NCBI GenBank assembly: GCA_964609025.1
Contig: CAZSQM010000004.1
Location: 78,006 to 142,005 of the forward strand
Source of the DNA: SIG307 sp964609025
GTDB lineage: Bacteria > Bacillota > Clostridia > Lachnospirales > Lachnospiraceae
Direction: 5' to 3'
DNA length: 64,000 nucleotides
Part shown: positions 16,888 through 25,445 of the stretch, piece by piece
Numbering within the stretch: the stretch's first letter is position 1
How the letters are laid out: the number at the start of each line of letters is the position of its first letter
Made by a program: the position numbers and the translations under genes
Notes under the pieces: model-generated
Database searches by the model: none
Told to the model about the DNA's origin: nothing
What the model saw: the letters and a program-made list of their open reading frames with translations, nothing else

Positions 16888-16953
16888 GGGGCTGCCGCAT
16901 TAAGCGCGCCCCATTCTTGCAAGCCGGGGCTTGCCTTTAACCGCAACGTAGGG
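16888..16953. repeat. Diverged intergenic repeat, copy 2
   Basis: Resembles 2475-2545 (shared skeleton GGGGCTGCCGCA, CCCATTCTTGCAAGC, then TTGCC and GCAACGTA). Noncoding in both places, at a gene border each time. Confidence 0.35.
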
Positions 16954-16956
16954 GCT

Positions 16957-17400
16957 TCAGGTATCTGCCGCACGCTCTGCTCCGGATTCTTCGATATATT
17001 CTTTGCATCGGAAAGCGTTTGCGTCTTTTTCGCTGATTGTCTTTACCCCGAAGATAAAATAAATCATGTGAAATACCCATATGCAGACAAGAATGATTCG
17101 TCCTATCGATACATGTTTCATCATAAGGAATCCGATTGACATCAGTGCGGTAACAGTAAACATAATGCGTATTTTCGTTTTTAAAGTCATTCCCTGCCCC
17201 TTGACATAGGTTTCGAGATTATTTTTATACAGCTTTGTATTAATAAACCAGTGATGTAACTTCTCAGAGCCTTTGGCAAAGCAGAACGCTGCCAAAAGCA
17301 AAAACGGAAATGCCGGCAGAAGCGGAACAACCGCTCCCACTGCACCGAGGCCTACCCCGATGCAGCCAAGGCCGATATAAATCATTTTCTTAATTTTCAT
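16957..17400 (-). CDS. DUF454 (YbaN family) inner-membrane protein
   Basis: A 147-residue membrane protein with the family start IGLGCIGVGLGAVGAVVPLLPAFPFLLLA and the FCFAKGS motif (about residues 38-44). A further hydrophobic pair lies near residues 88-125. The molecular role of DUF454 is unknown. The ATG at 17400 has GGAGAGG 5 bases upstream and overlaps the YgbA-like stop by 11 bases. It is the last gene of the operon read from the twin palindromes at 21551-21614, so it probably belongs to the iron-linked regulon. Confidence 0.85.
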   Translation of the reverse strand: MKIKKMIYIGLGCIGVGLGAVGAVVPLLPAFPFLLLAAFCFAKGSEKLHHWFINTKLYKNNLETYVKGQGMTLKTKIRIMFTVTALMSIGFLMMKHVSIGRIILVCIWVFHMIYFIFGVKTISEKDANAFRCKEYIEESGAERAADT

Positions 17401-17740
17401 TGAACCTCTCCAATCGTTTCTTCTCTTTCTTTGTCGCAATCACATGCCGTATAGCGGCCACAGGATGATGAAAAATCATCCTCGGTCCCGAAAATCGCAT
17501 TACCTCCCGAATTTTCTCCCGCATCACGGGCTTGTAGCAATGTACCTTGCAGTTTGAACAAAAGGTTTTTGTTTCCATAAACGGGCATTGATTGCTCCGC
17601 TGTCTTGCGTAATCGTCTAACTCTGCACATTCCGCGCACAAACCTACTGCTGTATGGTGCCGCTTCTTGCAATACAGAGCAATCATCTGTGACACCATTT
17701 CTTTTTCTCTTTGCCTCTTGCGTTCGATATCCTGCTTCAT
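17390..17740 (-). CDS. Cys-rich YgbA-like protein (nitrous oxide-stimulated promoter family)
   Basis: A 116-residue protein of the family named after a nitrous-oxide-stimulated promoter; E. coli YgbA is induced by nitric oxide through NsrR. Conserved Cys residues appear in YCKKRHH, LCAECAEL, QCPF and FCSNCKVHCYKP, a likely metal or cluster site. The C terminus is helical and basic. Start and stop overlap its neighbours (one base with the ABC gene, 11 bases with DUF454), so it is strongly coupled. A part in nitrosative stress or iron handling is inferred from family and context, not shown. Confidence 0.82.
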   Translation of the reverse strand: MKQDIERKRQREKEMVSQMIALYCKKRHHTAVGLCAECAELDDYARQRSNQCPFMETKTFCSNCKVHCYKPVMREKIREVMRFSGPRMIFHHPVAAIRHVIATKKEKKRLERFNEN

Positions 17741-19398
17741 CAGCTCATCCTCCCATGCTCCACGGAATACACCGTATCGGCAATCCGCATGGTAGACTGA
17801 CGGTGTGAAACCAAAACAACCGTTTTATCCTGCCTTTCTTCCCGCAGAGATTTCAGGATTACCGCTTCGTTGAGGCTGTCAAGATTGCTGGTCGGCTCGT
17901 CGAGCAGCAGGAACGGCGAATCTTTAAGAAACGCTCTTGCAAGCCCTAAACGCTGACGTTCTCCGCCCGAAAGCGTATCTCCGAGCTCTCCCACAGAAGT
18001 ATCATACCCCTGCGGCAGACTCATAATAAAATGATGCACCGACGCCTTTTTACAAGCGGTCTGTATCTCTTCGTCGGAAGCATCCGGCTTTGCAATGCGA
18101 AGATTATTGCGAATACTATCCCGGAACAAATACGTTTCCTGCGTAACGAAGCTTTCCATAGCGCGGAGATTCTCCGTATTGATATCGTCAACGGAAGTTC
18201 CCGAGATTTTTACACTACCCTCCGACACAGTCCAAAACCGCATAAGCAGCTTAAGCAGGGTAGATTTTCCGCTTCCGCTCCGCCCTACGATACCTACGAT
18301 AGCGCCTTTCGGAATCTCAGCCGATATCCCGTCAAGAATCCTTTCTTTTCCGTATGAAAATGTTACCTTTTCGGCAGCGGCTCCCTCAAAGGAAAGAGGC
18401 TTCCTGCCTGTTACCTCTTCCACCGCAGGAGTTTCCTCCAAAATATCCAGCACACGATTTCCGGCAGCAAAGGTATTCTGTAAGGTGCTTCCCAAATTTG
18501 CCAGTGCAATACAAGGCCCGAAGGAACTCATCAGTGCAATCGTGGGAATCAGCACACCGGTAAAATCAACCGCGCCCCTCCGATAAAACATTGCCGATAC
18601 AAAAAGCATAGCGAGGGCAAACAACAGAATCACCGTATTGGTAATTGCACCGTTTCGTCCGGCAGTACGCTTCATGCGTTCTTCCTCTTCCGAGAGCGCT
18701 TCTGTCTGCCGATTCATTTCCCGAAGACGTTTGCTTCCCTGCCCGTATTGCAGCGTTTCGGAAAGTCCGCGAAGACTGTCCAAAACAAAGCTGCTAAGCT
18801 TCCCCGATTTGGTACGGAACCTCATACCGGCGTCTTTGCTGCTTTTCGAAATCAGGAGCGGAATTATAACTCCGACTGTGACATATGCCGTCAGCGCAAG
18901 AAAACCGAGTCCGATATGATAGCTTCCGATAAAAATGCACATAACAGCAGTGAACAAAAAGGCAATGGCTGCGGGCGAGATGGTGTGTGCATAAAACACT
19001 TCCAGAAGCTCAATATCCGAGGTAATCACCGATATCAGGTTGCCCTTGTCCCTGCCTTCCAGCTTTGCGGGGCACAGTCTTCGGAGCGCCCGAAACACCC
19101 TGTCCCGTAGCAACGCCAGCAGTTTGAAGGCAATAAAATGGTTGCACGCCTGCTCCGCATACCGCAACAGTCCTCGCAGAACAGCAAATACAATAAGGCA
19201 GAAAAAAATCACCTTCAAGGACATCGGAAGCTTAAACCCCAGGAAATCAAGGACGGCATATCCGCCGAATATCGTAATAAAGGAGGCGCACAGATGTCCG
19301 GCAAGCCCCGTTATAACAGCTAACGTCATGTAGCCTGTAAGCGGTTTTACAAGACCGGCTAACCGCAGCATCACTTTGAATCCGTTTCTTTTTTTCAC
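17740..19398 (-). CDS. ABC exporter half-transporter, CydC-like
   Basis: A 552-residue protein: an N-terminal six-helix membrane domain (about 1-310) and a C-terminal ATPase with Walker A GIVGRSGSGKSTLLKLLMRF, signature LSGGERQRLGLARAF and Walker B FLLLDEPTSNLD. The pair with the next gene upstream resembles CydDC, which exports cysteine and glutathione to the outer face of the membrane. It overlaps its partner by 4 bases (ATGA). No cytochrome bd genes are nearby, so a different thiol, peptide or metal cargo is possible; neighbours favour iron or redox work. Confidence 0.85.
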   Translation of the reverse strand: MKKRNGFKVMLRLAGLVKPLTGYMTLAVITGLAGHLCASFITIFGGYAVLDFLGFKLPMSLKVIFFCLIVFAVLRGLLRYAEQACNHFIAFKLLALLRDRVFRALRRLCPAKLEGRDKGNLISVITSDIELLEVFYAHTISPAAIAFLFTAVMCIFIGSYHIGLGFLALTAYVTVGVIIPLLISKSSKDAGMRFRTKSGKLSSFVLDSLRGLSETLQYGQGSKRLREMNRQTEALSEEEERMKRTAGRNGAITNTVILLFALAMLFVSAMFYRRGAVDFTGVLIPTIALMSSFGPCIALANLGSTLQNTFAAGNRVLDILEETPAVEEVTGRKPLSFEGAAAEKVTFSYGKERILDGISAEIPKGAIVGIVGRSGSGKSTLLKLLMRFWTVSEGSVKISGTSVDDINTENLRAMESFVTQETYLFRDSIRNNLRIAKPDASDEEIQTACKKASVHHFIMSLPQGYDTSVGELGDTLSGGERQRLGLARAFLKDSPFLLLDEPTSNLDSLNEAVILKSLREERQDKTVVLVSHRQSTMRIADTVYSVEHGRMS

Positions 19399-21134
19399 CG
19401 TACATCACCCTCCTTTCCGTAATTTTCAAGGCTCTGCTGTGCTTTCCACAGCTTTGCGTAGCAACCGTTTGCGGCAAGTAATTTCTCATGCTTTCCGCTT
19501 TCGGCAATAGTTCCTTTGTCCATCACATAGATGTTATCGGAATTGATTCCATTCACAAGACGGTGAGAAATCAGAATGACCGTCTTTGTTTTGGCAAGCG
19601 CATGGATTTCGCACATGATATCGTTTTCGCTCTCTACATCGATATTGGAGGCAGCTTCGTCAAAGATGTATACCGGACTGTCGTGCAGAAGCGCTCTTGC
19701 CAAAGCCAGCCGCTGGCACTGACCGCCAGACAGGTTGGAGCCTTTCTCTGCAAGAGGTGTATCCAGTCCCTTTTCACTCTTTAGAAACCCGGCAAGCTTC
19801 ACCCGTTCCAAAACCTCCCACAGCTCTTCCTCCGTCGCTGTGGGACAGCCCATCAAAAGATTGTCCCGAACCGTCCCCTGAAACAGATAGCTCTGGTGGC
19901 CGATGTAGGTAAGGTTCTCCGCAAGGCTTGTCTCCGAAAGTCCTGAAAGTTCCTTCCCGCCCACGGTAACGCTGCCGAAATAGCCTTTCTTCCTGCCCGT
20001 CAGAATTGCGGACACCGTTGATTTTCCGCTGCCGCTCTCTCCCACAATAGAGGTAAAGCTACCCATCGGAAATGTCATATCGACTCCGTGCAGAATTTCC
20101 CGGTCCTTCTCATAGGCGAAGCGCAGCCCGGAGCATACAATCGTACAGTCCTCCGGCACCTTTTCCTCCTTTTGTTCCGCTTCCGGCAGGTCCAGCAAAC
20201 GGAAAATCTTATCGCTTGCCGCCATCCCGTTCATGGCAATATGGAAGAAAGAACCGAGTTGCCGCATGGGAATGAAGAAATCCGCCGCCAGCAGGATAAC
20301 GGCAAGACATCCGCCGAGTGTGCAGCCGCCTGCGCGGTATTGCGTAACCGCTGTAATAATCCCGACCGCCGCGCCGCCGTAGGCGATTAAGTCCATAATG
20401 GTAATGGAGTTGAGCTGCATAGTCAGAACCTTCATGGTAATCCTGCGGAACTTTTCCGATTCCGCATTCATTTTTCTGTTTTTTAACTCATCTGCCTGAT
20501 ATATTTTCAGCGTGGTAAGTCCCTGCAGATTTTCAAGGAAGGTATCGCCAAGTGTCGTGTACTGTCCCCAATACTTTGCAAGCAGTTTTTTCGCCCAGGT
20601 CTGTACCGCGGCAATCGCAACGGGAATGAGCGGAACGCAAACGAGCAAAACAACGGCAGACGGCACATTGATAAAGCACATCACGATAAACAGCGTAAGC
20701 GGCGCCAGCATGGCATAAAAGAACTGGGGCAGGTATGCACCGAAGTATGTTTCAAGCTGCTCCACGCCTTCTACCGCAACCTGTACCACCTCCGAGGTTC
20801 CCACCTGCTCATTGTAGGAGGCACCGAGCCGCAGCAGTTTTCTGTAAATCAGTTCACGCAGGGCTTGTTTCACCGTCTTTGAAGAAAGATAACTCATCCT
20901 GCTTGAGCCGATTGTACACAAAAAGCGGAGAATGACTGCCGTCACCGCTATAACGACGGTAATAAAATAATTCTCCGCTTTGGCGGTTCCTTCATACATT
21001 TTCTGAAGCAAGATACAGATTGCCCCGATCATACCGATATTTGCCGTAAGGGATACCCATTGCAGCAACACGTTTCCGGCAATATATTGTTTACTTTCGC
21101 TGACCGTACCAATCAGCCTTTTATTAATCATCAT
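19395..21134 (-). CDS. ABC exporter half-transporter, CydD-like
   Basis: A 579-residue protein with membrane domain (about 1-320, including EQLETYFGAYLPQFFYAMLAPL, the CydD-like stretch before helix 3) and ATPase domain (Walker A IVGESGSGKSTVSAILTG, signature LSGGQCQRLALARALL, Walker B VYIFDEAASNID). It forms a heterodimer with the CydC-like protein. A tiny membrane ORF ends inside its start codon region. It is read from the promoter at 21624-21653 together with the HMA protein upstream. Confidence 0.85.
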   Translation of the reverse strand: MMINKRLIGTVSESKQYIAGNVLLQWVSLTANIGMIGAICILLQKMYEGTAKAENYFITVVIAVTAVILRFLCTIGSSRMSYLSSKTVKQALRELIYRKLLRLGASYNEQVGTSEVVQVAVEGVEQLETYFGAYLPQFFYAMLAPLTLFIVMCFINVPSAVVLLVCVPLIPVAIAAVQTWAKKLLAKYWGQYTTLGDTFLENLQGLTTLKIYQADELKNRKMNAESEKFRRITMKVLTMQLNSITIMDLIAYGGAAVGIITAVTQYRAGGCTLGGCLAVILLAADFFIPMRQLGSFFHIAMNGMAASDKIFRLLDLPEAEQKEEKVPEDCTIVCSGLRFAYEKDREILHGVDMTFPMGSFTSIVGESGSGKSTVSAILTGRKKGYFGSVTVGGKELSGLSETSLAENLTYIGHQSYLFQGTVRDNLLMGCPTATEEELWEVLERVKLAGFLKSEKGLDTPLAEKGSNLSGGQCQRLALARALLHDSPVYIFDEAASNIDVESENDIMCEIHALAKTKTVILISHRLVNGINSDNIYVMDKGTIAESGKHEKLLAANGCYAKLWKAQQSLENYGKEGDVR

Positions 21135-21246
21135 GATTATTTCCCCGTTTCAGACAGCGGCGGCAAAGCTGCTTCACACTGTGAGACAGTGCAAAAAATG
21201 CAGCTGTAATGCCGATAATCGATAATCCGCATAATAATGATTCCAT
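21124..21246 (-). CDS. 40-residue single-helix membrane protein
   Basis: An ORF too short for usual gene calling: MESLLCGLSIIGITAAFFAL begins the product, a clean membrane helix, then a basic tail with LCRRC. AAAGGATGG lies about 10 bases before this ATG; an alternative ATG at 21258 adds four residues. Its last four codons overlap the start of the CydD-like gene, and it lies 30 bases after the HMA gene. The tight packing in one operon argues that it is translated. Possible regulator or helper of the exporter; not recognised. Confidence 0.55.
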   Translation of the reverse strand: MESLLCGLSIIGITAAFFALSHSVKQLCRRCLKRGNNHDD

Positions 21247-21276
21247 AGTGTTATCCATCCTTTCAAACAAGAAAAA

Positions 21277-21531
21277 CTATTTTTTAAACAAAAAAAATCC
21301 CGTTTTCTTATATGGTGCTGTTTCCATGTCCAAAAACGTATAGCCCGTTTCATCAATGGCTTTCTTTAAAGCTTCTTTATCCAAAGGATTTTCAGCAATC
21401 ATCTCCGTCAATCCCTTTCTGTGGGAGGAAGAAACTTTCTTCACGGCAAACTGCCTGCGTATCGCGTCGTTGATATGGGATTCGCACATACCGCAGGACA
21501 TTCCCTCAATTTTCAAAGTGATTTTTACCAT
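21277..21531 (-). CDS. Heavy-metal-associated (HMA) domain protein
   Basis: An 84-residue soluble protein whose first 70 residues form an HMA fold with the metal-binding motif GMSCGMCESHI near residue 12 and the closing DETGYTF. A lysine-rich tail (PYKKTGFFLFKK) follows. Such proteins carry Cu(I) or similar ions, or act as a domain partner for transporters. It is the first gene of the operon containing the CydDC-like exporter; AGGAGG lies 10 bases upstream of the ATG. Twin GTTAGC-N4-GCTAAC palindromes lie between it and its promoter. Confidence 0.85.
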   Translation of the reverse strand: MVKITLKIEGMSCGMCESHINDAIRRQFAVKKVSSSHRKGLTEMIAENPLDKEALKKAIDETGYTFLDMETAPYKKTGFFLFKK

Positions 21532-21550
21532 ATCCTAATTCCTCCTGACA

Positions 21551-21566
21551 GTTAGCTTTCGCTAAC
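21551..21566. promoter_or_regulatory. GTTAGC-N4-GCTAAC palindrome, site a
   Basis: Perfect arms GTTAGC/GCTAAC with centre TTTC, just upstream of the HMA ribosome site. Confidence 0.8.
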
Positions 21567-21598
21567 CCTCGTTCTAAAATAACAGCGATCGCATATTG

Positions 21599-21614
21599 GT
21601 TAGCGCTCGCTAAC
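21599..21614. promoter_or_regulatory. GTTAGC-N4-GCTAAC palindrome, site b
   Basis: Perfect arms with centre GCTC. It lies 10-25 bases past the -10 box at 21624-21629, so a bound protein would block transcription. Confidence 0.8.
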
Positions 21615-21623
21615 TTTCGCCTT

Positions 21624-21653
21624 AGTATAGCACGGAATATCCTCTCTTGTCAA
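21624..21653 (-). promoter_or_regulatory. Promoter of the HMA-CydDC-YgbA-DUF454 operon
   Basis: On the minus strand, TTGACA (21648-21653), 18-base spacer, TATACT (21624-21629). Confidence 0.75.
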
Positions 21654-21728
21654 TATCTTTACTCCGATTTGTAAAAATTGCAAAAACAGTGACGAATTAA
21701 CAATTTCTCAGACATGTACGCCCTCCTT

Positions 21729-22016
21729 TTATCTACGGCTTGCCGTATGTTCTTCCAAAATATTTTTCAACGCACTCATTGAGCTTGCATGAGAACGGAC
21801 AATCCGTACATTCTGCCCTTTCGTTTCACTCAACGCACAGCGTATCATTTTATGGGAAACCGTATTCGTAAAGAGTACCAGCAGGTCCGGTGTGCCGATA
21901 TTTTTCAAACCGTTTGCCATCTTCGGATATACCTTTACTTTGCATTTATACTCGCTGCACAAATTCTTATATTGGCGAGTCATACATTCATTCCCGCCGA
22001 CAATTACTACACTCAT
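21729..22016 (-). CDS. DUF2325 domain protein
   Basis: A 95-residue protein with the DUF2325 features VIVGGNECMTRQYKN at the N terminus, Cys residues (NLCSEYKCKV) and a Rossmann-like alternation ending VRSHASSMSALKNIL. Function unknown; the family occurs near metal and redox genes. AAAGGAGATG precedes the ATG at 22016; the frame extends to 22115 but that part would cover the palindrome at 22038-22053. It is read as a single gene under that palindrome, which ties it to the same regulon as the Feo genes. Confidence 0.85.
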   Translation of the reverse strand: MSVVIVGGNECMTRQYKNLCSEYKCKVKVYPKMANGLKNIGTPDLLVLFTNTVSHKMIRCALSETKGQNVRIVRSHASSMSALKNILEEHTASRR

Positions 22017-22037
22017 TTTGCATCTCCTTTCAGTTGA

Positions 22038-22053
22038 GTTAGCGTATGCTAAC
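22038..22053. promoter_or_regulatory. GTTAGC-N4-GCTAAC palindrome, site c
   Basis: Perfect arms with centre GTAT, 21 bases before the DUF2325 start codon. No convincing -35/-10 pair was found beside it. Confidence 0.75.
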
Positions 22054-22205
22054 CTGTATTGAAAAATAATAAGCCGCATAAGACAGGTTCCATTTCTGAG
22101 TATGGAAAAATGCATAAAGCAAAATGCCTTATACGGCTTTCACTGTGTTTTTGATATACAACACCGATACACGGATATGCCCGAAGTTTTGGATTTTACT
22201 TTTAC

Positions 22206-24476
22206 TTATTCCGCACCCTTCAGCGCTTCTACCATATCGATCTTCCTGTTTTTTCCCGCAACCATACGACTTACCGCCAGAGATACGCCGAACGTGAGCA
22301 GGATGCTGACGGAGTAAGTCAGCACGCCAAGCGTCAGACTTAATTCATACTCGCTTACCAGAGAGGTTATCAACGCATAAAGCACTCCTACGCCGGCAGG
22401 CAGACCGATCAGCACGCCGATGACGGTCAGCCATATGTTTTGACTGATGAGCAGCCTCCCGATATGCCGATCGCGGAAGCCGAGTACCTTTAAAGTTGCA
22501 AGCTCACGACTGCGCTCCACATAACTCATAACACCGAGGTTGTATAGCACCACTACGCCGAGAATGACAGCCGCCAGCACGAAAATAAGCACCATCAGAT
22601 TCATGATTTCCATAAAGCTGTCGTAGGTTTCCATAATCATCTTTTTGTCCTGCTTACCGGAAATCAACGCCGAGTTTTCAATGTTCTCGGAAATTTCGTC
22701 CGTGTAAATCGAACTGATATGATAAGGTACGCCAACCCTTTCCGCATAGACATCGGTCATCACAATGCACTCCGTCATAATAGAGCGCAAATATCCGGCA
22801 ACCGTTACCCGGTAGGTTTCTCCGCTGCCGTAAGGTGAGAATTCAACAATATCTCCAATCTTTGCCGTATCCGCAAGGCGAAGGCAGAGATAAACGCCGT
22901 CATCGCCAAGCTCCATTAACGCATTACCCTCGTCAACAAAACGGATTTTATGATTGTCCGCATGATAAATTTCCAAAGATACGGTTTTTCCTTCATAACT
23001 TATGCCGGAGGAAGCAAGCCAGTCACCGTTTACCTTTTCGGCAAGTTCCTTTGCTTCGCCGTTTTGCGCAGACTCGGAAAGATTGATTTTGGTTGCATAG
23101 TTGCTGATGTCCTCATTGAGAACCGCCATAAAGTTCTCCATCGTGTCCTTCATGCCAAGACCGCCCACAAGCAGAAGCATACATCCGATAACACCTATGA
23201 GCGTCATGGCCGAGCGGGATTTATGGCGCAGTATATCACGCACGTTCCATTTTGTACCGAAGGACAGCTTCTCCCAAAACGGCAGCTTTTCGAGTACGCT
23301 CTTTTTCACAGCTTTCGGCACATAAGGGCGGAGCGCATCGGCGGCAGTGCCTTTCAGCATTTTTTTGACCGAAAGAAAACTGATCAAGGTAAGAAGCAGT
23401 ACCGTCAGTATCAAAATCGGCCAGCAAACAGCCGGCATCACCAGGGACCAATCCGGAATATCAAAATAAGTAGCCATCATTCCGTTCGGACTGATGATAA
23501 GCGCGGCAACACCGTAACCGAGTATCACACCCAATACCGTACCGACAAGTCCTATCACAAAACCGTAAGAGGTATAGTGCCACAGGATTCGGCGATCCCG
23601 GAAACCGAGCGCTTTCAGAGTACCTATCTGCACCTTTTCATTCGCGGCAATGCGGTGCATGGTAGTCACCATGGTCAGAACCGCAATGGCAAGGAACAAA
23701 ACGGGCAGAATGGAACCCATCGTTTTCCCCTCCTCCGCTTCACTTTTAGCCCCTGCGTAGGAATAGTGCTCATCCTTTGAAGTTACCAATACCGTACGGC
23801 CGATTGCTTTCTTTACCGCTTCTTCAAGCTTCTCCTTTTCCATATCGGAACGGACATTCATCTGCGGATAAAAGGCGATTCCGAGCGCTTTTTTCAGCTT
23901 TTCCGGCGAAATATAGGAAAATCCGAAAGATTCGTAATCGGGCATCAGCTGGTTTTCATCGGCAACGCAAATCATATTTTCTCCGCTTTTAATCAGCCCG
24001 ACAATTTCACCTTCGATTTCTGCGCCTTTATAGGTCATAGTCAGACTGTCGCCAAGTGAAATACCGTTTTCCTCCGCAAATTTATCCGACAACCAGATAC
24101 CGTCGGATTTTTCATCATAAGCGGCGCCTTCCATCACAAGCATAGTAGATACGGTATAGTTTTCCGACACATTCAGCGCTAACGACTTTTTCGTTCCCTT
24201 GATATCGACATTGACAGACAGATATCTTGTTGCGGCGTCTACGCCGTTAATTTTCTGTACAGCTTCAAGATCAGCTTCCGAAAATCCGGTTTCCGAATAC
24301 AGACGAAAATCAGCATACGCCGTGTTCTCGAAAAACGAAGCCGTATCCACCTCAATGCTTTTCCATTCAATGTTAAAGCCGAGAAAAACACCGACGCCGA
24401 TAGCAATCATAATAATCATGGAACTAAACTGCGCTTTATATTTCCACGCAGTACGGAAAAGTTTTCTTATCAGCAT
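22206..24476 (-). CDS. ABC transporter permease, FtsX/MacB type (two repeats)
   Basis: A 756-residue membrane protein with an N-terminal helix (about residues 15-40), an extracellular MacB-like domain (about 45-240), three helices (about 255-380), then a second unit with a helix near 420-445, another extracellular domain and three C-terminal helices. This is the duplicated FtsX layout of lipoprotein, lipid or peptide exporters in Gram-positives. It lies two bases after the ATPase gene. No GTTAGC-type palindrome was found at this pair, so its control may differ from the flanking genes. Substrate unknown. Confidence 0.88.
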   Translation of the reverse strand: MLIRKLFRTAWKYKAQFSSMIIMIAIGVGVFLGFNIEWKSIEVDTASFFENTAYADFRLYSETGFSEADLEAVQKINGVDAATRYLSVNVDIKGTKKSLALNVSENYTVSTMLVMEGAAYDEKSDGIWLSDKFAEENGISLGDSLTMTYKGAEIEGEIVGLIKSGENMICVADENQLMPDYESFGFSYISPEKLKKALGIAFYPQMNVRSDMEKEKLEEAVKKAIGRTVLVTSKDEHYSYAGAKSEAEEGKTMGSILPVLFLAIAVLTMVTTMHRIAANEKVQIGTLKALGFRDRRILWHYTSYGFVIGLVGTVLGVILGYGVAALIISPNGMMATYFDIPDWSLVMPAVCWPILILTVLLLTLISFLSVKKMLKGTAADALRPYVPKAVKKSVLEKLPFWEKLSFGTKWNVRDILRHKSRSAMTLIGVIGCMLLLVGGLGMKDTMENFMAVLNEDISNYATKINLSESAQNGEAKELAEKVNGDWLASSGISYEGKTVSLEIYHADNHKIRFVDEGNALMELGDDGVYLCLRLADTAKIGDIVEFSPYGSGETYRVTVAGYLRSIMTECIVMTDVYAERVGVPYHISSIYTDEISENIENSALISGKQDKKMIMETYDSFMEIMNLMVLIFVLAAVILGVVVLYNLGVMSYVERSRELATLKVLGFRDRHIGRLLISQNIWLTVIGVLIGLPAGVGVLYALITSLVSEYELSLTLGVLTYSVSILLTFGVSLAVSRMVAGKNRKIDMVEALKGAE

Positions 24477-24477
24477 C

Positions 24478-25179
24478 TTACCATTCCACCTCGTCTGCGC
24501 TCATCGGATTTATCTGCTTCTCACAGGATTTGATTTTTCCGTTTTTCACTCGGAGCACCACATCCGCCATTTTTGCAATGTTCTGATTGTGAGTAACAAT
24601 CACGATAGTCTTTCCGTAATTTTTTGCCATAGAAAGCAGGAGTTTCAGCACAAGTACGCCTGTTTCGGAGTCAAGGGCGCCGGTCGGCTCGTCGCAAAGT
24701 AAAATTTTTGGATTTTTGGCGAGTGCGCGAGCAATGGAAACGCGCTGCTGCTCGCCGCCGGACAACTCCGACGGGAAATTCTTTAAATGATCGGACAAGC
24801 CAACCTCTGCAAGCATCTGCTCTGCGTCCAGCGCATCGGGGGCGATTTCCTTAACCAGCGCCACATTTTCCTGTACCGTCAGCGTAGGAATCAGATTATA
24901 AAACTGGAACACAAAACCGACCGTCGACGCCCGATAGTCGGCAAGCTCATTGTTGGTAAGGGCAGAGATGTCTTTTCCGTTTACGGTGATTGTACCGCTT
25001 GTCGGGCTGTCAAGACCTCCGAGCATATTCAGCAAGGTGCTTTTTCCCGCGCCGCTGGGTCCGAGAATAACGACAAAATTTCCCTCATCCAGCTTGAAGC
25101 TCACGTTATCCAGCGCTTTCAGTTCATGCTCGCCGCTTGTGTATATACGGGTTACATTCTTAAACTCTACAATAGACAT
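24478..25179 (-). CDS. ABC transporter ATPase, LolD/MacB type
   Basis: A 233-residue ATPase with Walker A ILGPSGAGKSTLLNMLGG, the family hallmark Q-loop GFVFQFYNLIPTLTVQENV, signature LSGGEQQRVSIARAL and Walker B ILLCDEPTGALDSETG. GGAGG lies 7 bases before the ATG at 25179 (the frame runs to 25230 without a ribosome site). It forms a transporter with the FtsX-type permease directly downstream. The pair sits inside the Feo region. Confidence 0.93.
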   Translation of the reverse strand: MSIVEFKNVTRIYTSGEHELKALDNVSFKLDEGNFVVILGPSGAGKSTLLNMLGGLDSPTSGTITVNGKDISALTNNELADYRASTVGFVFQFYNLIPTLTVQENVALVKEIAPDALDAEQMLAEVGLSDHLKNFPSELSGGEQQRVSIARALAKNPKILLCDEPTGALDSETGVLVLKLLLSMAKNYGKTIVIVTHNQNIAKMADVVLRVKNGKIKSCEKQINPMSADEVEW

Positions 25180-25242
25180 ACTTACTACCTCCGTATCAAA
25201 AATCAGGGAGATGTAAATTTCATTTTGCATCTCCCCAAATAC

Positions 25243-25416
25243 TTATTTCTTAGGATGGCAGGAACCGCTCATAGGACAATCCGCGCAGCCGCAGCCGCAG
25301 GAGGATTTTCCTTCCCTCTTATCACGAATCATGCCGATGATGATAGCAGCAACAATGATTATCAGTACCGCGCAGATGATAATCGTCGCTATATTCTCAG
25401 AAATCCATGCAAGCAT
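25243..25416 (-). CDS. FeoB-associated Cys-rich membrane protein
   Basis: A 57-residue protein: one membrane helix (IATIIICAVLIIIVAAIIIG), a basic turn and the tail CGCGCADCPMSGSC, a dense metal-binding cluster. This is the small partner often found right after feoB. AGGAGG lies 7 bases before the ATG at 25416; earlier in-frame ATGs at 25422 and 25443 are too close to or before it. It follows feoB by 29 bases. It may hand over or sense iron at the membrane. Confidence 0.9.
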   Translation of the reverse strand: MLAWISENIATIIICAVLIIIVAAIIIGMIRDKREGKSSCGCGCADCPMSGSCHPKK

Positions 25417-25445
25417 ACCCATACCTCCTGTTTTGCATAGCACAT

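Larger units (their letters stand above)
16553..16956. other. Gene-poor stretch with stacked hairpins
   Basis: The gene-poor gap between cysK and the DUF454 gene spans 568 bases; this is the part upstream of the cysK promoter. It contains one doubtful 39-codon ORF (16594-16713), two plus-strand terminator-like structures (16746-16779, 16790-16851) and a diverged repeat (16888-16953). No integrase, transposase or copy of the tRNA-Leu 3' end was seen. The density of structure without a gene suggests a remnant or a small-RNA locus at the left edge of the iron island. Confidence 0.5.

Noticed and set aside
16553..16956. An attachment-site repeat of tRNA-Leu at the left island edge
   Set aside because: I searched for the 3' end of both tRNA-Leu genes by eye and saw no match of useful length.
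22950..23780. Long plus-strand ORF opposite the FtsX-type permease
   Set aside because: It is a shadow frame: no ribosome site, no recognised domain, and the minus-strand permease is well supported.
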